DNA of 64,000 nucleotides. It comes from Plantago ovata (Eukaryota; Streptophyta; Magnoliopsida; Lamiales; Plantaginaceae). Location of the stretch: NCBI GenBank assembly GCA_028274465.1, contig CM051458.1:77892085-77956084 (forward strand), given 5' to 3'. Shown here one piece after another: positions 54,253 through 64,000 of this stretch; the first letter of the stretch is position 1; each line of letters begins with the position of its first letter. The position numbers and the translations under genes were made by a program. The notes beneath the pieces are model-generated. The model was not told the origin of the DNA. It worked only from the letters and a program-made list of their open reading frames with translations, and ran no database searches.

Positions 54253-56390
54253 GAACCGCCCTGTAAATGGAAGCTCCGCACTCTCACGATTCGGGAGGAC
54301 CCGCCGGCGGCGACACTCGTAATCAAAGGGAGATTACCGCGGACAACCTCAGGGTCCGAGATGTGAAATATGCTCAAGCCGCCGCGACCCGGGAACCAAC
54401 GTTATCTCTTGATGATAGCGAGATACCTCTGAAGCATGCTGGAGGAGGCAACATCTATGATCCTTGCGTCCCACTTGTAGTGTCCTTGGATGTTCAATCC
54501 TACAAGTGGGTAGGATCCTCGTCGATACTGGATGCTCGGCAAATTGATCTTCACCGGAACCTTGAAAGGATGCACATGAACCCAAGGGAAGGGCTCAGAG
54601 AAGTGAGGAGCGCATTGGTAGGATTCGGAGGACACCTGTCATGCCGCTCGGAATGATCAACCTCACAGTGTCAATGTGGTAGCGCTCCGAGAAGGGTAAC
54701 CCAACAAGTTCCTTTGTGGTCGTCGATATGCCATTTGATTATTTCGCAGTCATGGGCCGACCCGCTCTCTCTCAATTCCGAGCCGTAGTGTCCACAGTCC
54801 ACACAAGCTAAAATTCCCCACTCCTTTGGGAATCGGCGGACAAGAAGTAGGAGACATACGAGAAGCATTGGGAATGCTACACCTTGTCAGCCAAGTTCAC
54901 TTCAAGGGTTGCTATTGGAGAACCCAACCCGGACAATCGTCCGAGGAGACTCCCCTTGTTCACAGTGCACCTTATCGTTTCTATACGGTTCGGCGAGTGA
55001 AGAGAAAATCGAAAAAGAAAAAAGCCAAGTCCCCACTTAGGCGAAGAAAACAACCATGAAGAAAGACGAAGATACTCTAGTAGGAGCTGTTAAGGAGCTC
55101 GAGGAGTATCAAGTGATTCCACCAGTCCCACCCCTTCCAAAAAGAAGAAGTCTTTGAGGAAAACAAAATTGAAGCAAGAGAAGCCCTAGAAGAATCCAAA
55201 TTGTCGAAGGAAGTGCCGACAGGTCACAAAAATTGGCACAGAGATGGCCACTGAAGTCAGGATTGAAACTCATCCATGTTTGAAGGATAACAACGATGTC
55301 TTCGCATGGAGTTACTGAGGACCTGAAGGGGATCGACCCACGTGTCGCCGTTCACCGTCTGAACGTAGAACCATCGATCACCCACATCGAGAAAAGCGGA
55401 GAGACTTCAGTGCGGAAGATAATGCCATCATAGAAGCGGAAGTACAAAGGCTTCTTAAAGCTGGCCACATCAAAGAAGTGAGATACTCAGACTGGGTATG
55501 CAATGTGGTCCTAGTGGAGAAAGGTCCGGGAAAATGGCGAATGTGCAACAATTCACAGGGCTAAACAAGTTTTGCCCGAAGGATCCCACCCCCCTCCCAC
55601 GGATCGACCAGCTTGTCGATTCCACCGCTGGATGCGCCCTCATGAGTTTCATGGATGCATTACCAGGGCTTCTACAAGGTCAAAATGCCAAAGATGACGT
55701 GCCTAAAACCGCCTTCTTCGCTAACGGCAATGTTGTATTGCTTCAACGTGATGCCATTTGGCCTCAAGAACGCGGAGCGGACGCGACCTACCAAGGCTGG
55801 TCCAAGATGTTCAAGGAGAGCTAGGTAAAACAATGGAAGTATATGTCGATGCATTGCTCTTCAAGAGCAAGAGAGGAGCAACACATAGGTTACCTGGCAA
55901 AGTGCTTTCAATTTGAGAAAGTATGGCATGAAGCTCAAACCTGGCGAAGTGTACCTTTGGGTCAAAGGGGGGAAGTTCCTCGGTTACATGGTGACAGAGA
56001 GAGGAAATAAAGCAAACCCGAAAAGATAAAGGCCATCTCGACCTTCCCAACCTCAGTCATCAATGAGGTTATTTGCAAAAATTGGTCGGAAAATCAATTG
56101 CATTGAGTAGGTTCATCTCAAGGTCGGGCCGAGAAGAAGAGAAAAATACCTTTTTTCAAGGTATTGAGAAAGGAGCCCATTCGAGGGACAAAGGAGTGCG
56201 AGGAAGCCTTCGAGAAGCTGAAAGAATATCTACTCGCTCCTCCTCTATTGTCAAAGCCCGTGGACGGGGAGGGGAGGTACTCTATTTGTACTTAGCAGCA
56301 ACGGGGGGAAGCTATCAGCTCGTTTTTGGTGCGAATCCAAGGGAATGACCACTTGCCCATCTACTACTTGAGCAAGTACTTGCGGGGCTG
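54253..56390 (+). pseudogene. Tat-type protease and reverse transcriptase, many frameshifts
   Basis: Protease: ILVDTGCSANLI is recovered at about 54513-54550 by switching frames, then VVVDMPFDYFAVMGRPALSQFRAVVST at about 54717-54790. Reverse transcriptase: AEVQRLLKAGHIKEVRYSDWV (about 55435-55500), VVLVEKGPGKWRMC, FCPKDPTPLPRIDQLVDSTAG, and YVD at about 55840 where YVDD is expected. Every domain is recognisable, but no frame stays open for more than about 110 codons. Confidence 0.75.
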
Positions 56391-58674
56391 ATGAAACGCG
56401 CGGTACATGGATATTGAGAGGCTTTCCTTTGCTCTCGTTATACGGCAAGGAGGCTAAAACCCTACTTTGGGGCTCACAGGTTGTTGTTTTGACAAAGCAA
56501 CCTCTCAAGCAAGTCCTCGGAAAGCCCGAAAATTCGGGAAGGTGGCAAGATGGGCGATTGAACTAAGCGAGTACGACATCGATACCAAGCACCCGTAGCC
56601 AAGAAAGCACAAGTCATAGCTGACTTCTCGTGGAGTATCCCTCAAAGGGAACTCAGAGGAAAAACTCTTCAGCAACAAAGAGTGCTATGATGATGGTCGA
56701 AGAGCATCCCCATCAAAACAACCCAATGCAAGCTCTGGAGGATGCTTTAAAAGAGCTTAAGGCGATGTCCCAAACCAAAAGGAAAAGGCATGAAGTGTTC
56801 CTGACAGAGAAAAACCGACGAGCCTAAGGGTGCGGAGACCGTCTCTCAAAACCAAAAGAGCTAGTCGACCACGGAGATGTCTGGATTCTTCATGTCGATG
56901 GATCCTCGTCAGGAAAAAATGGCGGGATAGGAGGATATACTTCAAGAGTCCCGGAGGAGCTGAACTAGAGTACGCCGTTACTCTTAGTTTCCCGGTATCC
57001 AACACTGAAGCAGAATATGAGCCATCCTCATCGCTCTACGTATGGCAAAGTCATTGGACAGTGAAGAAGCTACATCTCTTCACCGATCCCAACTGGCCGA
57101 GAAGCAAATCTCGGGGAAATTCAAAACCAAGAAAGACTCACTGCTGAGTACAAAAGCCGCCATCACGGAAGGAAATCCAAAATCGAAAGTTTGTAAGATG
57201 AAAAGTTCTCGAGAGATCTCAATCAAAGGGCGGCATGCCCTATCAACGTATGCTTCAGCCTCCGGAGGAGTGGATACCCGGAACGTGATCATGCGGATCA
57301 ATGCATCATCTCTGTGGTCAGACAGCCAAACGGTCTTGGCAATTGACGATCAACCGAATTGGATGCAAGAGATAACAACATATCTCAAAAATGGAAGCCT
57401 TCCTCGTGCAAGGCTGAGAGAACGAGGAGAATCAAAGGGAAAGCTCCTCGATACATTCATGCAGGAGACTACTTGTACAAGAGGTTCTTTCGAGGGAGTC
57501 TACTTGAGATGCGTCGCCGAGCATGAAGTTCAAAACTTTGGAGAGATGCATCGAGGAAGTTGCGGCGACCATGCCGGAGGAAGAACCCTGCGCCAAAAAG
57601 TCATTCGACAAGGATACTACTGGCCCACTGTTCGCGAAGACGCTGCCCATTTTGTGAAAGTGCGAGAAGGCAGGAGTGTCAATTGCACGCCAATTTGATC
57701 AACGTCCCGGCGAAACCTCTCATGCCCATCACCATCACTTGCCCTTTCGACATATGGGGCATCGACATAGTCGGTCCCTTCCCAAGAGGTACGGGTCAAA
57801 AGAAGTTTCCTCATCGTTGCGGTCGAATACTTTAGCAAGTGGGCGGAAGTGAGGCAGTAGTCTACCATCACCGAACAAAGAGTCATGAACTTCGTATGGA
57901 GGAACATCGTGTGTCGATTTGGCTTGCCAAGGGTCCTCATCTCGGATAATGGTGCTCAATTCTTGTGGCCAAAGATTCAATGAATGGTGCAAGGAAATGA
58001 AGATTGAGAGGAGGTATACCTCTGTAGGACATCCTCAATCCAAGGGCAAACAGAAGCCGTCAACAAAATCCTCGTCAACAACTTGCAGAAGAGGTTCGCT
58101 ACCAACTAGGGACTGGTGTCGACGAGCTGATGGTTGGTGTGGGCATACCGCATACTTCAAAAACAGCTACGAGAGAGACTCCCTCTCGCTAGTTTATGGG
58201 TCCGAGGCGGTCATACCAGCAGAAGTGGCGGTGGAAAACTCAGAATCCAAGGTACCAACCTCGAGGACAATCATAAGCGAGGATCTTCGATCTCGAGACA
58301 ATCAGTGAATCGAGGACCAACGCCTTGGCCAATATCCTCAGATATCAAGCACTCATCGCGAAGACCTACAACAAAGGCGTAAGAGAAAGAGACTTCAAAG
58401 TGGGACCTAGTACTCCGAAGAGCAGACATCTTGGGCAAAGTGGGGAAGATGCAACCCACTGGGAAGGCCCCTACAAGATAATTGAAGCAAGGTTCCATCC
58501 AAGGAAGCTATCGCCTTCAAGGACATGGAAGGAAGGGGGTATTGAAAAACCCATGGAATCCTTCTAACCTCCAGAGATTCTACGCTTAAGTTTCAAGTAG
58601 AAAAAGCTTTTTGAACACTTATGTGGACGGTCCAGTCTATCGAGGGGAGGATTCCTCACTGGTCCACGTGAGAG
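56391..58674 (+). pseudogene. RNase H and integrase region, first copy (left of gap)
   Basis: RNase H (HVDGSSSGKNGG at about 56895), then integrase zinc region (RGSCGDHAGGRTL...GYYWPTVRED at about 57550-57640), catalytic DIWGIDIVGPFPRG and LISDNGAQF (about 57940), then the C-terminal part to VRERDFKVG. It matches 58785-61048 almost base for base but carries dozens of single-base insertions and deletions, which break every frame. It ends at the N run. Confidence 0.85.
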
Positions 58675-58774
58675 NNNNNNNNNNNNNNNNNNNNNNNNNN
58701 NNNNNNNNNNNNNNNNNNNNNNNNNNNNNNNNNNNNNNNNNNNNNNNNNNNNNNNNNNNNNNNNNNNNNNNNNN
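58675..58774. other. Assembly gap, 100 N
   Basis: Exactly 100 N, the conventional placeholder for a gap of unknown size between two contigs. Confidence 0.99.
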
Positions 58775-61048
58775 CGAACGCGGTTACAGGATATTGAGAG
58801 GCTTTCCTTGCTTCGTTTATACCGCAAGTCGGCTAAAACCCTACTTTGGGGCCTCACAAGGTTGTTTTTGGACAAAGCAACCTCTCAAGCAAGTCCTCGG
58901 AAAGCCCGAAATTCGGGAAGGATGGCAAGATGGGCGATTGAACTAAGCGAGTACGACATCGACTACCAAGCACCCGTAGCCAAGAAGCACAAGTCATAGC
59001 TGACTTCCTCGTGGAGTTCCCTCAAAGGAACTTCAGAGGAAACTCTTCAAGCAACAAAGAGTTGCTATGATGATGGTCGAAGAGCATCCCCATCAAAACA
59101 ACCCAATGCAAGCTCTGGAGGATGCTTTTAAAAGAGCTTAAGGCGATGTCCCAAACCAAAAGGAAAAGGCATGAAGTGTTCCTGACAGAGAAAACCGACG
59201 AGCCTAAGGGTGCGGAGACCGTCTCTCCAAAACCTAAAGAGCTAGTCGACCACGGAGATGTCTGGATTCTTCATGTCGATGGATCCTCGTCAGGAAAAAA
59301 TGGCGGGATAGGAATATACTTCAAGAGTCCCGGAGGAGCTGAACTAGAGTACGCCGTTACTCTTAGTTTCCCGGTATCCAACAATGAAGCAGAATATGAA
59401 GCCATCCTCATCGCTCTACGTATGGCAAAGTCATTGGAAGTGAAGAAGCTACATCTCTTCACCGATTCCCAACTGGCCGAGAAGCAAATCTCGGGGAATT
59501 CAAAACCAAGAAAGACTCACTTGCTGAGTACAAAAACGCCATCACGGAAGAAATCCAAAAATTCGAAAGTTGTAAGATTGAAAAGTTCTCGAGAGATCTC
59601 AATCAAAGGGCGGATGCCCTATCAAAGTATGCTTCAGCCTCCGGAGGAGTGGATACCCGGAACGTGATACTCATGAGGATCAATGCATCATCTTTGTGGT
59701 CATCAAAGCCAAACGTCTTGGCAATTGACGATCAACCGAATTGGATGCAAGAGATAACAACATATCTCAAAAATGGAAGCCTTCCTCGTGACAAGGCTGA
59801 AGCGAGGAGAATCAAAGGGAAAGCTCCTCGATACATCATGCAAGGAGACTATTTGTACAAGAGGTCTTTCGAGGGAGTCTACTTGAGATGCGTCGCCGAG
59901 CATGAAGTTCAAAAACTTCTTGGAGAGATGCATCGAGGAAGTTGCGGCGACCATGCCGGAGGAAGAACCCTCGCGCAAAAAGTCATTCGACAAGGATACT
60001 ACTGGCCCACTGTTCGCGAAGACGCTGCCCAATTTGTGAGAAAGTGCGAGGAGTGTCAATTGCACGCCAATTTGATCAACGTCCCGGCGAAACCTCTCAT
60101 GCCCATCACCATCACTTGCCCTTTCGACATATGGGGCATCGACATAGTCGGTCCCTTCCCAAGAGGTACGGGTCAAAAGAAGTTCATCATTGTTGCGGTC
60201 GAATACTTAGCAAGTGGGCGGAAGTTGAGGCAGTATCTACCATCACCGAACAAAGAGTCATGAACTTCGTATGGAGGAACATCGTGTGTCGATTTGGCTT
60301 GCCAAGTGTCCTCATCTCGGATAATGGTGCTCAATTCTGTGGCCAAAGATTCAATGAATGGTGCAAGGAAATGAAGATTGAGAGGAGGTATACCTCTGTA
60401 GGACATCCTCAATCCAATGGGCAAACAGAAGCCGTCAACAAAATCCTCGTCAACAACTTGCAGAAGAGGTTCGCTACCAATAGGGACTGGGTCGACGAGC
60501 TTGATGGAGTGGTGTGGGCATACCGCACTACTTCAAAAACAGCTACGAGAGAGACTCCCTTCTCGCTAGTTTATGGGTCTGAGGCGGTCATACCAGCAGA
60601 AGTGGCGGTGGAAACCCTCAGAATCCAAGGGTACCAACCCGAGGACAATCATACAGAGAGACTCTTCGATCTCGAGACAATCAGTGAATCGAGGACCAAC
60701 GCCTTGGCCAATATCCTCAGATATCAAGCACTCATCGCGAAGACCTACAACAAAGGCGTAAGAGAAAGAGGACTTTCAAGTTGGAGACCTAGTACTCCGA
60801 AGAGCAGACATCTTGGGCAAAGTGGGGAAGATGCAACCCAATTGGGAAGGCCCCTACAAGATAATTGAAGCAAGGTCCAACGGAAGCTATCGCCTTCAAG
60901 ACATGGAAGGAAGGGTATTGAAAAACCCATGGAATACTTCTAACCTCCAGAGATTCTACGCTTGAAGTTGTCAAGAGAAAAAGCTTTTTGAAAACTTATG
61001 TGGAAGGTCCATTCATCGAGGAGGATTCCTCACTGGTCCAAGTGAGAG
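58775..61048 (+). pseudogene. RNase H and integrase region, second copy (right of gap)
   Basis: The cleaner copy. RNase H is open at 59122-59490 (WILHVDGSSSGKNGGIGIYF, SNNEAEYEAILIALRMA, LFTDSQLAEKQ). The integrase is open from 59649 to about 60210: zinc region H...H...CEEC (RGSCGDHAGG, GYYWPTVRED, CEECQLHANL), then DIWGIDIVGPFP. A one-base loss at about 60207 (EYLAS for EYFSKWAEVEA) shifts to the frame holding LISDNGAQFCG and GHPQSNGQTEAVNKI. Another shift near 60770 precedes the C-terminal chromatin-side region. It therefore also has at least three breaks, near 59500-59650, 60207 and 60770. Confidence 0.85.
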
Positions 61049-61716
61049 GTACCCCTCGCTTTTGTTAAAAAGTTGTTGTAAGCAAGCTGGCCGAAGAGCC
61101 CCCATTGTAATTGCATTTCCGACAAATCAATACAATGTCTCTTTCAACAAGAAAATGTTCAAGTATAGAGCCACTATACTCAAAAAATAAGACTACTCGA
61201 TCGAGAAAGCTTACTTTAAGAAAAGCTATTCGATTTCCATGATCAAGGGGAACCCTCCCCGCGCTCTAAACTCTATAAGAGGATCGATCAGGAAACCACT
61301 CAAAGAAGAAAAAGCGAGTAGATGGAAGTGATCGAGGAGAGAGACTTCCAGTCTTTCTAACTCAACACTTAGAAATTTTTCTCAAATGATCCAAATGATC
61401 GAGAAGCATTGGTAGATCGAAGAGCTCGCAGCAAAGAACATTGGTTCTCAATTCTAACTTATACGTGTTTAACTACTCTATCCAAGTTATACGTCATAAC
61501 AAAAATTGGATTTAGAAAAAACACAAGTATAAGTGAAAGAGCGAATAGCATTGCATTTTATTGAAAGAAAAGAGTAGCAAACAAACAACAACAGTGAATT
61601 TTGAGTTACAAGCATAATGTTGCGAGGAGTGCCACACAGGGCCAAATAGAAATTGTTTGAAAATAAAACAAGTACAGAATGGAAAAAGCTACAACAACCC
61701 CGAGCATACTCGGTCT
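61049..61716. other. Spacer between integrase and antisense gene
   Basis: No gene. It begins GGTACCCCTCGC after the integrase end and includes GATCGAG-rich words. A polypurine tract or LTR is not evident. Confidence 0.5.
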
Positions 61717-64000
61717 TCAAGGAGGCTCCCCGGTCCTAACGAGTGCGACTATCTGTGAATTCTGTGACCGGGGTGGTCGCGCTCGCTGCTCCTCCTCGAA
61801 CCGTGCTCGCTTCTGGCCTTCAACGTCGTCGCGCTCCTGAGCTTGAGCCTCCTCGATTGCCTTTTGATACATGGTTAGCTCTGGCTCGACAAAGTCAGCA
61901 GCCCTCCCGAGGACCGGATCGCTCAACTTCACCCAGGCGGCATTCCGGAGAGCGGCCTTCTCGAACGGGTAGATGATCCCGCTCCTTAGACACTCGGGCA
62001 CCCAGGCTGGAAGATAGGCTGGCTTGCTGGGATAAGGTACCTCTGGGTCGGTCACCAACTCGCCAAACTCGCACGCCTCGTGCATCTCTTCAGTGATCTC
62101 CTCGTCGGGATAAGGAGTGAGGTCCTCGCGTCGCCCAGGATGCAAGTCTTCGCGATCATCAGCATCAAAGTCGGCGGGAGCAGGTTGACCCTTTTTAATT
62201 GGCCAACACACGAGAAGAAGCCCTCCTCGCGCGAGGCCACTTGGACATCTCTCAAGGCCAGTTTGTACGTAACCGACGACATGAAGTCGCGAGCAGCAGA
62301 GAGTCGGCTCCCTTTGAGGAGGAGAGGACGCTTGCCTTGAACTTTTCCATGCAAATGGACAAAGTAGCATAGGCGCCCTTGAAACTCTTGCTCCTCGACT
62401 TCTCTCGGGAGAGCTCCTTCTCAAGCTCCTCGACCTTCATCTTGAGCTTCCCGGCCTCAGCCTCAGACACCTTGGCCTTTTTCTCCGAAGCAGCCAACTT
62501 CTTCTCGAGGTCCTCGATAACGACCCCTATGTCGGCCCGATCAGCAGCCACTTGGCCATAGGCCTCCCTCAGGTTCTCGAGCTGCAAAAAGAAAACAAGT
62601 TAGCGAGGAGAGAAAAATTTATACTTAGCGAAATTCTTACAACAAAAAGTATAAAGATAAGTACCTGGAGCGAGCACATGCTAAGCTCGTGCGCCCTATC
62701 GAGGTCGCTCATTTGAATGAGCCGCTTCACTTCGTCGTCTCCGGAAGCGGCCACCTTACCCTTCTTACGGGCAGGCTCATTATTTCCACCGAGGTTAAGC
62801 TTCCTCGCTCCTTTCTTCGCGGCGGGCCTCTCCGGCCTCTTCTCCGCCTCGATTGTGTTCAAGGCTTCCTCCTCGGCCTCCTTCGCTTCTTTGGCCCTCT
62901 TCGCGGCAGCCTCCTCCTCGGCCCTCTTGATGGCCTCCACGGGGTTTTCTCGAGTAGCGAGCCCCTCCTGCACCAAGGCATCCCGATGGTGCGCGGCGTT
63001 GCGGGGAGGGGTCAAGTTCAAAGAACCGAGGATCTTTGTCTGTTTGTTGGCCAGCCTCTGTTTCCTCCTTTGTTCCTCCTTGGCAGCCAATGTCTTCGAC
63101 ATTATCCACTGGAACCAGTAAGCTGCAAGAGAGTAAATACAAGTTAGTAAAATCGAAGAGCAGTAAAAATCGACGAGGAAAGCAAGAGAGCGAGGACACA
63201 TCACAAACAGAAAGCAAGCAAAGAAAAATTACAAGTACAAAGCAAAGAAAAAGCGCGAAGAGTAGTTTACCGAAGAGGACTTTTCGGGTATATCGGTTCC
63301 CGATATACCCTGTGTACGCGTAGGGAGAAAGTCCCGCCAAGTAAGGAAGTGGCTGAAGGACCAATCCCCAATAGAAGTACTTCTCGGGATGAGGTCCCCG
63401 ATTTTGCTCCTCGAGCTCAGCGACCCAGGGATCAGACTCCTCGGGCAACGGATGCTTGTCCGCAATTTTCCCTCTAAACATCAACTTGGGCACTCCCCAC
63501 TCCAGCTCCTCCTCGCTCATGTTAGGCAACCTCCTCTTTCTGATGTAGAAGTACCTATGGAACCATTTATAGCCCGAGGAGCTAGGAGCGTCCATGATAA
63601 ATCCGAGGCCTGGTCGAGCGTTGAAGTAATAAAAGTATTTGTTCCCAGAGCTCATCGAGACCCGGAACAGTTGGTTGAAATTATGGAAGTTAAGCTCGAT
63701 CCCCCTCTTCATGCAAAAGACTCCAAAGCAGACTAGGGTCCCAAAGGCACTCGGCACTAATTGCCAAGGAGCGATCCCAACGTGTTGAAGATATCGCGGA
63801 AAGCATCACAGAAGGGGAGGATCCATCCTCGATCCAAGCTGAGGCAGTGAACGGCCATGTACCCCGGGGGAGCATTATAAAAGGTTTGATCCTCCTTGGG
63901 CACGAGGATGTCGAACTTATTCTCGGGGAGAGAATACTTCCACCTAAGTGTGGGAACCTCGTCGAGCTTGACGGTGGAAGAGGTGGTCGGTATTATCCCA
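61717..64000 (-). pseudogene. Antisense spliced gene of the Tat element (Transposase_28-like), 5' part outside window
   Basis: Three exons on the minus strand: >64000-63271 (donor CTTCG/GTAAAC), 63122-62665 (acceptor TTGCAG, donor CCAG/GTACTT) and 62581-61717. Exon A reads PTLRWKYSLPENKFDILVP, GYMAVHCLSLDRGWILPF, FNTLGIAPWQLVPSAFGTL (with one G missing near 63781) and FNARPGLGFIM...GYKWFHRYFYIRKR, like the Transposase_28 (putative gypsy-type) domain. Exon B is basic and Glu/Ala-rich; exon C is a coiled coil (LEKKLAASEKKAKVSEAEAG) and then FGELVTDPEVPYPSKPAYLPAWV. Exon C has frame shifts near 62280 and 62200. Such antisense ORFs are known in Tat elements; the function is unknown. Confidence 0.7.

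Larger units (their letters stand above)
51349..64000 (+). mobile_element. Tat-lineage Ty3/gypsy retrotransposon (3' end beyond window)
   Basis: 5' LTR 51349-52103, PBS TGGCGCCGTCTGTGGGA at 52106, then gag, protease, reverse transcriptase, RNase H and integrase on the plus strand, and an antisense spliced gene near the 3' side. The chromosomal layout is distorted by a run of 100 N and an apparent duplicated contig end, so the true element is about 2.4 kb shorter than drawn. The PBS and the extra antisense gene are known features of the Tat group (Retand/Ogre-like relatives). No 3' LTR is reached. Confidence 0.85.

Overview
The window is nuclear plant DNA, most likely from a eudicot. Genes have short AT-rich GT-AG introns and plant-specific families (xyloglucan endotransglucosylase/hydrolase, F-box, PIG-T), and long stretches are plant retrotransposons and CACTA, hAT and Harbinger-type DNA transposons. 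I cannot name the species. All exon boundaries were read by eye from splice dinucleotides, frame and family knowledge.

Layout. 1-0.7 kb: 3' part of a RING-finger gene whose single visible intron is flanked by a 24-base direct repeat. 2.5-3.8 kb: a four-exon XTH gene. 4.46-9.99 kb: a complete Ty1/copia element (272-base LTRs, GCATG target duplication) whose gag-pol frame is broken four times. 11.3-17.0 kb: a five-exon PIG-T gene (GPI transamidase subunit). 17.6-18.8 kb: an intact single-exon F-box gene on the minus strand. 20.18-23.67 kb: a non-autonomous CACTA transposon with perfect ends and GGC target duplications. 24.4-24.9 kb: two long TA microsatellites. 25.8-28.25 kb: a polyubiquitin pseudogene split by a solo LTR of about 1.97 kb. 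28.3-33.3 kb: decayed sequence with one hAT-type element and a GC-rich LTR-like block. 33.33-39.72 kb: a full-length L1-type LINE on the minus strand with a 17-base target duplication, ORF1 open and ORF2 broken. 40.4-44 kb: two further F-box copies, both pseudogenes, inverted relative to the intact copy. 44.5-45.6 kb: a three-exon minus-strand gene of unknown function. 45.8-47.3 kb: small DNA-transposon pieces. 47.3-51.3 kb: an Athila-like Ty3/gypsy element inserted into a CACTA terminus and carrying a gag-type ORF but no recognised pol. From 51.35 kb to the window end: a Tat-lineage Ty3/gypsy element inserted next to or into it, with an antisense spliced gene at its 3' side that runs off the window.

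The cellular genes (RING, XTH, PIG-T, F-box, the unknown minus-strand gene) are independent single genes, not a pathway. Most of the window is mobile DNA, much of it nested (CACTA end < Athila-like < Tat-like). A run of exactly 100 N at 58675-58774 separates two near-identical copies of about 2.26 kb of the same integrase region. The first copy differs mainly by single-base indels, so this looks like an assembly artefact rather than biology. I found no convincing new molecular system. The observations most worth following are the direct-repeat-flanked intron, the antisense spliced gene in the Tat element, the CACTA derivative with its antisense proline-rich ORF and internal hairpin, and the decay history of the F-box trio.
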